From: Lacinutrix jangbogonensis
GTDB lineage: Bacteria > Bacteroidota > Bacteroidia > Flavobacteriales > Flavobacteriaceae
Length of the DNA stretch: 64,000 bases
NCBI RefSeq assembly: GCF_000797445.1
Contig: NZ_JSWF01000025.1
Location: 124,001-188,000 of the forward strand
Direction of reading: 5' to 3'
Part shown: positions 17,290-25,872 of the stretch, piece after piece
Layout of the letters: every line of letters begins with the position of its first letter
Position numbering within the stretch: position 1 is the stretch's first letter
Made by a program: the position numbers and the translations under genes
The notes under the pieces: model-generated
The model's input: the letters and a program-made list of their open reading frames with translations, nothing else
Told to the model about the DNA's origin: nothing
Database searches by the model: none

Positions 17290-17328
17290 AAAAAAGCCTT
17301 CAACATTAATTTGTTAAAGGCTTTTTTA
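17290..17328. terminator. Bidirectional terminator between YceI and cupredoxin genes
   Basis: A hairpin with 12-bp arms and one mismatch (AAGCCTTCAACA / TGTTAAAGGCTT) is flanked by A-runs and T-runs on its two sides, so it can end both convergent genes. Confidence 0.85.
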
Positions 17329-17345
17329 TTTTGTAAAACTTATTA

Positions 17346-17981
17346 TTATAGTTTCACAAAACGTTTTGTTAAAGTAATATCTTGATCTGGAGATGATATT
17401 CTTACCAAATACAAGCCACTATTCCACTTTGCAACATTAATACTAGAAGACAGCTCTCCTAGTTGTTGTGAATATATTTTCTTTCCTAAAACATCAAAAA
17501 TTTCAAGTTCCAAACCTCCGTCTGTTAGTGTAGGAATATTAATATTAAGAACATCACTACTTGGGTTAGGAAATATTGAAAATTTACTTGGTGCTTCGAA
17601 TTGCGGCGTACTTAATGAGCCTTCAGGAACTACAGTTATTGTTCCGAACATTAATGCGCGATTAAGAGCACATTCATATTCAGTAGAACCAATAGTATTA
17701 AAAGTATAAGAGAACGAATTAGGCGTTAGAACAGGAACTCCACTATTAATGCTTTCTGTATTAGTAGCCACTCTATCAGGATTTGATTGCACATTATGAG
17801 TGCCACTTCCTATCCAAGTCCATACAACCGTATCACCAACTTCGATAGTTCTGCTTGTATTAAAATCACCAGTCGCTGTTGGATTAGAGTTAACTCCCCA
17901 ATCGATGGTAACTGTCTCGACTTGTGCAGATAAGCTTAGAGATAAAATTAAACATAAAAAAAATTGTAATGTTCTCATCAT
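17346..17981 (-). CDS. Secreted cupredoxin-like protein with T9SS type A tail
   Basis: 211 residues: signal peptide (MMRTLQFFLCLILSLSLSAQ), a plastocyanin-like domain at ~22-120, and a type A T9SS sorting domain at ~135-211 (FSIFPNPSSDVLNINI ... FVKL). The first copper ligand is present in GSGTHNV and the C-terminal loop reads ECALNRALMFGTI. In plastocyanin-type proteins that loop is C-x-x-H-x-x-x-M; here the histidine position (residue ~107, bases 17661-17663) is Asn encoded by AAT. The site therefore lacks one of its four ligands. The start is set at the double ATG before the signal peptide; an upstream ATG would add 22 residues. Confidence 0.82.
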   Translation of the reverse strand: MMRTLQFFLCLILSLSLSAQVETVTIDWGVNSNPTATGDFNTSRTIEVGDTVVWTWIGSGTHNVQSNPDRVATNTESINSGVPVLTPNSFSYTFNTIGSTEYECALNRALMFGTITVVPEGSLSTPQFEAPSKFSIFPNPSSDVLNINIPTLTDGGLELEIFDVLGKKIYSQQLGELSSSINVAKWNSGLYLVRISSPDQDITLTKRFVKL

Positions 17982-18037
17982 AAAATGATTTTTATTAAAA
18001 ATACGAAAAATTATAATACAAATATTCGTAAACAAAG

Positions 18038-18073
18038 AAAAGCGCAAAATTTAACTAAAAATTTGCGCTTTAT
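18038..18073 (-). terminator. Terminator of carB
   Basis: Hairpin with arms AAAGCGCAAA and TTTGCGCTTT beginning about 20 bases beyond the carB stop on the minus strand, followed by a T-rich stretch. Confidence 0.75.
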
Positions 18074-18093
18074 ATTTTAAATATAAAAGTATT

Positions 18094-20946
18094 TTACTTA
18101 CTCAAATACATTTTTCGTCTAGAATACAAATTGTAAAACTCATCGTCTTTTAAATCGTCTATAAACAATATGCTTTCTCCTGTACTCTTCATTTCTGGAC
18201 CTAACTTCTTATTAACGTTATGGAACTTATCAAAAGAAAAAACGGGTTGCTTAATTGCATATCCTTTTAATTGCGGATTGAAATCGAAATCGGTTACTTT
18301 CTTTTCACCTAGCATTACTTTAGTTGCATAATTTACATAAGGCTGTCCATAAGCTTTAGCTATAAACGGAACCGTTCGTGATGCTCTAGGATTGGCTTCG
18401 ATAATATAAACCATATCATCCTTAATAGCGAATTGAATATTTATTAAACCAACCGTGTTAAGAGCCAAGGCTATTTTTTTAGTGTGATCTTTTATTTGTT
18501 GCATTACTAAATTACCAAGATTAAATGGTGGTAACGTTGCATTACTATCTCCAGAGTGGATTCCGCAAGGCTCAATATGTTCCATTATACCAATAATTTG
18601 AACATTCTCACCATCGCAAATCGCATCTGCTTCTGCTTCTATTGCTCCATCAAGATAATGATCTAATAGCAATTGATTACCTGGCATTCTTCTCAATAAA
18701 TCGACAACATGTTTTTCTAATTCTTCTTTATTAATGACGATCTTCATGCCTTGTCCTCCTAGTACGTATGAAGGTCTAACTAATATTGGAAAATCTAAAA
18801 CATCTGCAATTGCTGCAGCTTCATCGGCAGTCGTTGCAATAGCAAATTCTGGATAAGGAATATTAAGTTCTTTTAATAATGAAGAAAAATGTCCTCTATC
18901 TTCAGCTAAATCTAAAGATTCGAAACTAGTTCCTAAAATCTTGATCCCATATTTAGATAGTTTTTCAGCTAGTTTAAGAGCTGTTTGCCCACCTAATTGC
19001 ACAATAACGCCTTCAGGTTTTTCATGTCTGATAATATCATAGATATGTTCCCAGAATACAGGCTCGAAATACAATTTATCTGCAGTATCAAAATCGGTTG
19101 AAACCGTTTCTGGATTACAATTAATCATAATGGTTTCATAACCACATTCAGCAGCTGCTAAAACACCATGTACACAACAATAATCGAACTCTATACCTTG
19201 ACCTATTCTATTTGGTCCAGAACCTAAAACAATAACTTTTTTCTTATCAGAAACTATACTTTCATTATCTGCATAACGTTTACCATCAGTAGTTTCAACG
19301 TCACTTTCAAAAGTAGAATAATAATACGGTGTTTTTGCCTCAAATTCTGCAGCACACGTATCTACTAACTTAAAGACTCTGTTTACACCTAATTCTTCTC
19401 GCTTATTATAAACCTGACTTTCTAAACAGCCCAACATGTGTGCTATTTGCCTGTCTCCATAACCTTTTTGCTTACCTTCTAGTAATAAATCTTTTTGTAT
19501 TGTATCAATAGTAAAAGTTGAGATTTCCTTTTCTAAGAAATATAATTCTTCATATTGCTTTAAAAACCACATGTCTATTTTAGTGATTTCATGAATACGA
19601 CTTAATGGAATTCCCATTTGTATGGCATCATAAATAGCAAACACACGATCCCAACTTGCATAGGTTAGTTTTTCTATAATTTGATCGTAATCCTTATAGC
19701 CTTTTCCATCTGCACCTAATCCGTTTCTTTTAATTTCTAAAGATTGTGTTGCTTTATGAAGTGCTTCTTGGAAACTTCTACCAATGCCCATCACTTCACC
19801 TACAGATTTCATTTGCAAGCCTAAACGCCTATCACTACCTTCGAACTTATCGAAATTCCAGCGTGGTATTTTAACAATAACATAATCTAAAGTAGGCTCG
19901 AATAAAGCTGAAGTAGATTTTGTAATCTGGTTTTGTAATTCATCTAAATGATACCCTAAAGCCAATTTCGCAGCAATTTTAGCAATAGGATAACCCGTTG
20001 CTTTACTTGCTAATGCTGAAGAACGTGATACACGAGGATTAATCTCAATAGCGATAATATCTTCATTTTCATCTGGACTAACTGCAAACTGTACATTACA
20101 ACCACCTGCAAAGTCTCCAATATTACGCATCATATGGATTGCCATATCACGCATTCTTTGGTACGTTTTATCACTTAATGTCATTGCTGGTGCAACTGTT
20201 ATAGAATCTCCTGTATGGATACCGATTGGATCCATATTTTCGATAGCACAAATAATAACAACATTATCGTTAGAGTCTCTAAGGAGCTCTAATTCATATT
20301 CCTTCCAGCCTATTAAAGCCTTATCAATCATGACTTCGTGAATTGGAGAAATCTCTAAACCACGCGTTAATAATTCGTCAAAATCTTCTTCTTTATAAAC
20401 GAATGACGCTCCAGCTCCTCCTAAAGTAAATGAAGCTCTAATTATTAAAGGGAATCCAAATTCTTGAGCAATTTCTTTTCCTTTTAGATAAGACGTAGCT
20501 GTAGCTTGAGGCGCCATAGGTATCCCTATTTTAAGCATCAACTCTCTAAATTTCTCTCTATCTTCTGTAATGTTAATGGCGTCTATATTTACGCCTATAA
20601 TTTCTACATCAAAATCTTCCCAAATACCTTTTTCATCAGCTTCTATACATAAATTTAAAGCTGTTTGCCCTCCCATTGTTGGTAAAACGGCATCAATATG
20701 AGGATGGTCTTTTAGTATTTTAACTATCGATTTTGTTGTTAATGGCAACAAGTAAACATGATCCGCCATTGAAGGATCTGTCATGATTGTTGCTGGATTA
20801 GAATTTATTAAAACAGTTTCTATTCCGTCTTCTCTTAGTGAGCGTAAAGCTTGAGTTCCAGAGTAATCGAATTCACAAGCTTGCCCAATTACAATAGGAC
20901 CTGAACCTATAATTAATATGGATTTTAATTTTGGTTTTTTAGGCAT
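18094..20946 (-). CDS. carB: Carbamoyl-phosphate synthase large subunit, short form
   Basis: 950 residues. It makes carbamoyl phosphate from bicarbonate, ammonia (from the small subunit) and two ATP, feeding pyrimidine and arginine synthesis. Two homologous synthetase halves are visible, starting SILIIGSGPIVIGQACEFDY (near 9) and KVIVLGSGPNRIGQGIEFDY (near 560), each with ATP-grasp segments such as IEINPRVSRSSALASKATGYP and IIEANPRASRTVPFIAKAYG. The protein ends with SRRKMYLSK right after the second half, about 120 residues short of E. coli CarB. The C-terminal MGS-like domain that binds UMP, IMP and ornithine is absent. The small subunit carA is not adjacent. Confidence 0.95.
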   Translation of the reverse strand: MPKKPKLKSILIIGSGPIVIGQACEFDYSGTQALRSLREDGIETVLINSNPATIMTDPSMADHVYLLPLTTKSIVKILKDHPHIDAVLPTMGGQTALNLCIEADEKGIWEDFDVEIIGVNIDAINITEDREKFRELMLKIGIPMAPQATATSYLKGKEIAQEFGFPLIIRASFTLGGAGASFVYKEEDFDELLTRGLEISPIHEVMIDKALIGWKEYELELLRDSNDNVVIICAIENMDPIGIHTGDSITVAPAMTLSDKTYQRMRDMAIHMMRNIGDFAGGCNVQFAVSPDENEDIIAIEINPRVSRSSALASKATGYPIAKIAAKLALGYHLDELQNQITKSTSALFEPTLDYVIVKIPRWNFDKFEGSDRRLGLQMKSVGEVMGIGRSFQEALHKATQSLEIKRNGLGADGKGYKDYDQIIEKLTYASWDRVFAIYDAIQMGIPLSRIHEITKIDMWFLKQYEELYFLEKEISTFTIDTIQKDLLLEGKQKGYGDRQIAHMLGCLESQVYNKREELGVNRVFKLVDTCAAEFEAKTPYYYSTFESDVETTDGKRYADNESIVSDKKKVIVLGSGPNRIGQGIEFDYCCVHGVLAAAECGYETIMINCNPETVSTDFDTADKLYFEPVFWEHIYDIIRHEKPEGVIVQLGGQTALKLAEKLSKYGIKILGTSFESLDLAEDRGHFSSLLKELNIPYPEFAIATTADEAAAIADVLDFPILVRPSYVLGGQGMKIVINKEELEKHVVDLLRRMPGNQLLLDHYLDGAIEAEADAICDGENVQIIGIMEHIEPCGIHSGDSNATLPPFNLGNLVMQQIKDHTKKIALALNTVGLINIQFAIKDDMVYIIEANPRASRTVPFIAKAYGQPYVNYATKVMLGEKKVTDFDFNPQLKGYAIKQPVFSFDKFHNVNKKLGPEMKSTGESILFIDDLKDDEFYNLYSRRKMYLSK

Positions 20947-20971
20947 TTTCTTTTAGTTGAATTATGTTGTA

Positions 20972-20979
20972 CAAAAATA
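20972..20979 (-). promoter_or_regulatory. -7 promoter element for carB
   Basis: TATTTTTG on the minus strand fits TAnnTTTG and lies 25 bases before the carB start codon, between it and the rpmH terminator. Confidence 0.55.
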
Positions 20980-20993
20980 AGTCAATATTAGAC

Positions 20994-21028
20994 ACAAAAA
21001 AAGGCGTTACACCTAAGTAACGCCTTTA
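20994..21028 (-). terminator. Terminator of rpmH
   Basis: An 11-bp perfect stem (21000-21010 pairs with 21017-21027, loop of six) runs into a run of T on the minus strand, just after the rpmH stop. Confidence 0.88.
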
Positions 21029-21050
21029 AAATATTAACAATTGTTAATCA

Positions 21051-21212
21051 TTATTTTTTATGTCTAGTTTCAGTTGAAACAGATAATTTTTTTCTTCCTT
21101 TTGCTCTTCTACGAGCTAATACCTTTCTACCATTAGCAGAAGCCATTCTTTCTCTAAAACCATGTTTATTTCTTCTCTTTCTTTTCGATGGCTGAAACGT
21201 TCTTTTTGGCAT
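21051..21212 (-). CDS. rpmH: 50S ribosomal protein L34
   Basis: 53 residues, basic throughout, starting [19 protein letters not shown] and continuing [20 protein letters not shown], the signature of ribosomal protein L34. It lies in the large-subunit rRNA. The N-terminus and length are standard; residues 44-53 form a short C-terminal tail. It has its own promoter element and terminator, so it is probably transcribed alone, and the dnaA-rnpA neighbourhood seen in many bacteria is absent, as is common in Bacteroidota. Confidence 0.97.
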   Translation of the reverse strand: MPKRTFQPSKRKRRNKHGFRERMASANGRKVLARRRAKGRKKLSVSTETRHKK

Positions 21213-21515
21213 TGTCTTGTATTTTTAAAACTGAATAGTGATTATTTTTTATGTCTTAGCATTTCCCTAAAACTGAGCGCAAATATACAACGACTTTTCT
21301 ATTTCACAAACCTTATTTAAAAAATATTTTATTATGAATTACTTTAATGCTAAAAATAAAGCCTTTTACTATAAAATAAGGTAGAATCGAAGTATAAATC
21401 CAATTGTTGAGGATTGCTATTTCAGAAAAAATGAGTTTCTTTGCAGTATTAAACAGTAAATAAAACGCTAGAATTATGATAAGCGTTTTAAAAAACGCTA
21501 CAAAAACAGATTACA
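21213..21515. other. Divergent intergenic region between rpmH and TPR gene
   Basis: 303 bases, very AT-rich. Apart from the rpmH promoter element I see only weak open frames (one 16-codon frame at ~21334) and no hairpin or RNA gene. The promoter of the plus-strand TPR gene should lie in the right half but shows no clear consensus. Confidence 0.5.
21280..21287 (-). promoter_or_regulatory. -7 promoter element for rpmH
   Basis: TATATTTG on the minus strand matches TAnnTTTG, 67 bases before the rpmH start. Confidence 0.55.
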
Positions 21516-22097
21516 ATGTATAATAAAGTATTTAAATTAATAATTACAGGATTAATATTAGCAACAGCTATTTGGCAGTTTACAGAAGGTGGCATTGGCA
21601 ATGGGATTATGCTAATTTTATTATCTCTAATCTTTGTGTTTTTATATTTTAAAAATGAATTTATACTACTAGCCTTTTTAAAGCTTCGTAAGCAAGATTT
21701 TCCAGGTGCTCAAAATTGGTTGAATAAAATCAAGAACCCTGAAGCTGCCTTAGTAACAAAACAACAAGGTTATTATAACTATCTTCAAGGCATAATGGTT
21801 TCACAAACGGACATGAATCAAGCCGAAAAATTCTTTAAAAAAGCTGTAAGTCTTGGTTTAAGCATGGATCAAGACATGGCAATGGCTAAATTAAATTTAG
21901 CAGGAATTGCTTTTTCTAAGCGTAAAAAACAAGAAGCGACCATTCTTATTAATGAAGCTCAAAAACTAGATAAACAAGGCATGTTAAAAGAGCAAATTAA
22001 GGAAATGAAGGCGAATATGAAACGTGTTCAAGGTGCTCCAAATCAACATTTTGGACAAGGTGGAAGTATGAGAGCACAAAGAAGACGAAGTAAATAA
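21516..22097 (+). CDS. Membrane protein with TPR-like repeats
   Basis: 193 residues. Two adjacent membrane spans lie at about 7-24 and 26-46 (LIITGLILATAIWQF and GIMLILLSLIFVFLYF), followed by a cytoplasmic helical part at ~55-160 that reads as two or three TPR-like hairpins (for example YYNYLQGIMVSQTDMNQAEK and AMAKLNLAGIAFSKRKKQEA). The tail is basic and Gln/Gly/Arg-rich. This architecture is common in flavobacteria but has no named function. It stands alone between rpmH and the convergent T9SS gene. Confidence 0.72.
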   Translation: MYNKVFKLIITGLILATAIWQFTEGGIGNGIMLILLSLIFVFLYFKNEFILLAFLKLRKQDFPGAQNWLNKIKNPEAALVTKQQGYYNYLQGIMVSQTDMNQAEKFFKKAVSLGLSMDQDMAMAKLNLAGIAFSKRKKQEATILINEAQKLDKQGMLKEQIKEMKANMKRVQGAPNQHFGQGGSMRAQRRRSK

Positions 22098-22104
22098 GCA
22101 CTAT

Positions 22105-25100
22105 TTATCTTTTTAAAGTAAAATGCCCTTTATACTTAACATTATTCGCTCTTGTAACATAAAACCAATAGTCACTAGTTGGCATTTTAAATCCATTATA
22201 AGTCCCGTCCCAACCTATATCTTGGCTTCCAAATTGAGCTATAAGTTTTCCATATCTATCAAAAATTACAACTTTTAGTTCTGGTTCTAAGTTCGAAAAT
22301 TTAATTTGCCATACTTCATTTTCATCATCACCATTTGGTGTAAAAAAGCGTGGGTAATTTAATAAAAACACATCTTTACTAACCGTACCACAACCCTTAT
22401 TATCCTTTACGTAAACAGTATACTCTCCAGGTGTTAAATTTGTAAAAGTATGGTCTTCTTGAAAGTTAATATTATCTATAGAAAATAGATAATCTCCAGC
22501 TCCAGAAATTAAAACAGCTATAGTGTTTTGTGATGCTGTCCAATCTGATATTGTTACACTATTTATAAGTGCTGGCTCAGAACCGTTAACAATAAATTGT
22601 TTTGTGTTTTCACAACTAAAATCTAGATAGCCATTTCCAACCAAAACATCGTAAATACCTACTTCACTAATAGTTATAGATTGTGTTGTTTCTCCTGTTG
22701 ACCATTCATAGAAATCGAAACCAGCATCTGCAGCTAGAGTTAACGTGTCACCTAAACAGATGTATCTAATTTCTTCTTGATTTAATTGTGGCTCTTGACC
22801 AACAAAAACAATGAAAGAAGTTGTTGCATGACATAAAATTAAATTATTATGAGATACTCTGGCAAATATGGTTTGCGGATTAGAGGTATTTGAGTATTCA
22901 TCTGGTAAAGGATTATTACCGGTATCTGCATCCATTTGAGAAAGATGATAGCTAACATGGTAATTATTTGGATTTTGATTTCCTAAAATTTGCTCCTCTT
23001 GACTCGTTAATAAAAATACTTGTTCCTCAATTAAATCATCACGACAAACTGATAGACTTTCTGGCATATTTGCTCTAGCTAATGGTAATAGGTTTTCAGA
23101 ATTAATTACTGTATTTTCAATACTTCCACAGGCGTCCTCAACTCTGATTTCATAAATACCAGGAGCTAAATCTAGAAAAATATTACTTGTACCGTTATCT
23201 AAAACAATTGGTGCTATAATACTAAAATTGTAAGGAGCTACTCCAATAACATCTATTATAACGTCAGACACATCAGTATTTCCGATACAATCTAAATTAT
23301 ATGCTCCTGATATTACTAAATCTGAAAACACGGTAAAGTTTGCAAAAATATCTAAACAAAAAGCTTCGGGATTGCTTGAGTTAAATGACTGAAATACCTT
23401 TATTAATCTAAAATCGCCAATTAAAAAAATATTAAAAAGTGTTTCAAAATTTTCTATTTGTATAGCTGTTGTTGTAGTTGGTATTTGTCCTTCTGTATAG
23501 GCTACACCTGTATTTGGATGTCCCCAAGTATTAGTGTCTGGAAAAAACATTTGCATCCAATAAGCCTTATTGGTTACGGTTTCATCCATATCATTAATAC
23601 TAACGTCAAAAGATCCACAATTACGAGATAACAAATACGCTTCTGGAGTACTTGAATAACTAATAACGTCTACACTAGTATTGTATTGAAAATTACATTC
23701 ATCCATAGATTCAAAAATATAATTACCAATAGGCAAATCATTAATAAAAAAAATCCCAGCTGAATCAATATTGCTATTTGCATTAAATGGTAATGTTTCC
23801 ATAAACGTCTGAGGCGCAGTAATAATAGTAATAGAAGTTAGATTACCATGATTACTTTCAATGTTAACGGAACCTGTCGCTGTTTCGCAATCTGGTTTTG
23901 TGAAGGCATTTAGTTCTTGAAATTGGAAATCAGGAACTGTTGCTTCAATTGTATAAATAAAACCACAATTATCTATAATATTTAAAATATAATCTCCTGG
24001 CGTTATATTTTCTTGAATAGTTAATATACCGTTATCAATATAAGAGTTTACACTATTAGGTAAGACTTCAGTATAAGTAGAAGGTGCCGAAATAATAGTT
24101 GCAGTGATTATTTCTCTATCCGGAAGTCCTATCTCAAGAAAACCCGTTGTTGATGAACACCCACTATTACTAGTTAAAATAAGAGGATCAACTTGTTCTT
24201 CTACAACCTCAATTAACGCTGTTCCTGTTCTACCGCATGAATCAATTAAATTAATAATATAACTTCCAATTGGTAAAGCACTCTCATCATCTCCAAAACT
24301 TACTGCTGAATCATTATATGGTCCTGGATAATTCTCGTTAAAAAATAATGGATCAAACGCTATAGGATTAGAAGCAAAACTTAATGAGTATGGTGGAAGA
24401 TAATTTGTAACTGATAGATTAAAGTATTGACCACAAAGTGATGGCATTGAAACTAAATTCACAATTGGACTAGGATCTAACGGCTGGTTAAATTCAATTG
24501 AATTACCACAAGAATCTGTGACTTGCATATTAACAAAAAAGATCTCTTCTCCAAAAAGAGGAATGCTTTGACTAATTTCCAATCCTTGCGAAGCTCCAGA
24601 TGCTATATTTTGTGTAAAAATCATATTAGCAGACCCATCTGGCGGCATAACAGTATAAGTTACAACTAAGGGATAAATTACTGAAGAACCTGAAAACGCA
24701 AGGACATTGTTAGTAATTACGGCCTCGTCACAAGTGTTAAAAACATTTGGAAGGCTAACACCAGTCATACTGGTATTATTTGTATTTAACAACATAGTAT
24801 AAGTCTTAGAAACAGCATTATCACAATCATCAAAAACTCTTATTACATAAGCTCCTGGTCCAAGATTTTCGAAAATATTTGAAGTTTGTGGACTAATTAT
24901 TTCTGGTCCAGAAATAATTTCAAACCAAACTGCATTGCCAGAGATTACATTAACTACTATAGTTCCATCAGTGTCACACGCTGTATTTATTGTATGTGAA
25001 ACATCGAAATCTAGCTGACTTAATAAATTATTAATTGTAATAAACTGTTGTTGAGTGTTTGTTTCATTATTTAAAAATTGATTAGCAACAACACTATAAT

Positions 25101-25317
25101 CTCCTGACTGTAAATTATTAAAAAAATCAGCTGATGTCTCAGTTACAGGGTTTACTGTATCTGGCAATAGATATAGAGTGTAAGTAATTGCAGCGCCCGT
25201 TGTAGTGATAGATACAGCCATTTGTATAGCTCCATTACCTGAGCAAGTTTCATCTAAAGAAGTAACATTTAAATTAAAGTCTGATAGTTGTGAATGACAT
25301 AACGCATACGCACACAA
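22105..25317 (-). CDS. Large secreted protein with T9SS type B sorting domain; start unclear
   Basis: About 1070 residues of repeated beta-sandwich units, each centred on a motif like IIDNCGF, FDDCDNA, LIDSCGR or VEDACGS, consistent with six or more related modules and disulfide-bonded or Cys-bearing loops. The C-terminal ~85 residues (FFTPNGDDENEVWQIKFSN, then FDRYGKLIAQFG and DYWFYV) form the gliding-motility-associated type B T9SS domain. It is probably a surface adhesin-like protein. The end given (25317) is a TTG inside the signal peptide. The hydrophobic signal continues upstream in the same frame (HIITFIFLCAYALCHSQ) without any ATG before a stop at ~25402, so either a non-ATG start is used or there is an indel. 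Confidence 0.8.
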   Translation of the reverse strand: MCAYALCHSQLSDFNLNVTSLDETCSGNGAIQMAVSITTTGAAITYTLYLLPDTVNPVTETSADFFNNLQSGDYSVVANQFLNNETNTQQQFITINNLLSQLDFDVSHTINTACDTDGTIVVNVISGNAVWFEIISGPEIISPQTSNIFENLGPGAYVIRVFDDCDNAVSKTYTMLLNTNNTSMTGVSLPNVFNTCDEAVITNNVLAFSGSSVIYPLVVTYTVMPPDGSANMIFTQNIASGASQGLEISQSIPLFGEEIFFVNMQVTDSCGNSIEFNQPLDPSPIVNLVSMPSLCGQYFNLSVTNYLPPYSLSFASNPIAFDPLFFNENYPGPYNDSAVSFGDDESALPIGSYIINLIDSCGRTGTALIEVVEEQVDPLILTSNSGCSSTTGFLEIGLPDREIITATIISAPSTYTEVLPNSVNSYIDNGILTIQENITPGDYILNIIDNCGFIYTIEATVPDFQFQELNAFTKPDCETATGSVNIESNHGNLTSITIITAPQTFMETLPFNANSNIDSAGIFFINDLPIGNYIFESMDECNFQYNTSVDVISYSSTPEAYLLSRNCGSFDVSINDMDETVTNKAYWMQMFFPDTNTWGHPNTGVAYTEGQIPTTTTAIQIENFETLFNIFLIGDFRLIKVFQSFNSSNPEAFCLDIFANFTVFSDLVISGAYNLDCIGNTDVSDVIIDVIGVAPYNFSIIAPIVLDNGTSNIFLDLAPGIYEIRVEDACGSIENTVINSENLLPLARANMPESLSVCRDDLIEEQVFLLTSQEEQILGNQNPNNYHVSYHLSQMDADTGNNPLPDEYSNTSNPQTIFARVSHNNLILCHATTSFIVFVGQEPQLNQEEIRYICLGDTLTLAADAGFDFYEWSTGETTQSITISEVGIYDVLVGNGYLDFSCENTKQFIVNGSEPALINSVTISDWTASQNTIAVLISGAGDYLFSIDNINFQEDHTFTNLTPGEYTVYVKDNKGCGTVSKDVFLLNYPRFFTPNGDDENEVWQIKFSNLEPELKVVIFDRYGKLIAQFGSQDIGWDGTYNGFKMPTSDYWFYVTRANNVKYKGHFTLKR

Positions 25318-25447
25318 AAAAATAAAAGTAATAATGTGCTTTGCATCTTTTACTTTAAAACATGGTTTTATGTTAGTAAGTGCTTTAATTTCAGATATTT
25401 TTAGAATTAAATATATGTAATTATTTGCAGATTACTTCAAAATCAAA

Positions 25448-25834
25448 TCATTTACTAAAAAACATTTTTATAGCTACAACAATTAATAACAAGCTAAAAA
25501 TCTTCTTTAAAAGTGTTTCGCTTATAGAAATAGCGATTTTTGTACCAAAATAGCCACCAAAGACAAAGCAAATTGCAATAATAAAAGCATATTTAAAATT
25601 TATAGGATGTTCTCCAGTTGTGTGGTAAGTATATGCCGCAAAAAAAGTGACAGGAACTGCCAAAACAGCTAAGCTTGTTCCTTGCGCTTGATGTTGCGTG
25701 TAGCCTAAAGCAAACACCATAATAGGCACCATAACAACGCCTCCTCCAACCCCGAACATACCACTAAATACTCCTGCCAATAGTCCTACAACTATTAGAA
25801 TTAACACAATCTGTAAATCCATTTTAGTTTTCAT
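25448..25834 (-). CDS. Half-length TauE/SafE family permease
   Basis: 128 residues with four membrane spans. It carries the family motif SGMFGVGGGVVMVPIMV near 24-40 and GGYFGTKIAISI near 93-104. Typical TauE/SafE (DUF81) transporters of about 250 residues contain two such halves; this gene encodes one, so a homodimer is expected. Substrates in the family include sulfite and organosulfonates, but none can be assigned here. The start could be the first ATG (25834) or the ATG four codons later. A 17-base A/T homopolymer lies 12 bases upstream. Confidence 0.8.
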   Translation of the reverse strand: MKTKMDLQIVLILIVVGLLAGVFSGMFGVGGGVVMVPIMVFALGYTQHQAQGTSLAVLAVPVTFFAAYTYHTTGEHPINFKYAFIIAICFVFGGYFGTKIAISISETLLKKIFSLLLIVVAIKMFFSK

Positions 25835-25845
25835 TACTGGTTTTC

Positions 25846-25862
25846 AAAAAAAAAAAAAAAAA
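25846..25862. repeat. Homopolymer of 17 A (T on minus strand)
   Basis: An uninterrupted run of 17 A lies in the 38-base gap between the permease gene and the upstream lytic transglycosylase gene on the minus strand. A tract this long can slip during replication, or may be a sequencing or assembly uncertainty. Confidence 0.9.
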
Positions 25863-25872
25863 GAAAATGCTT

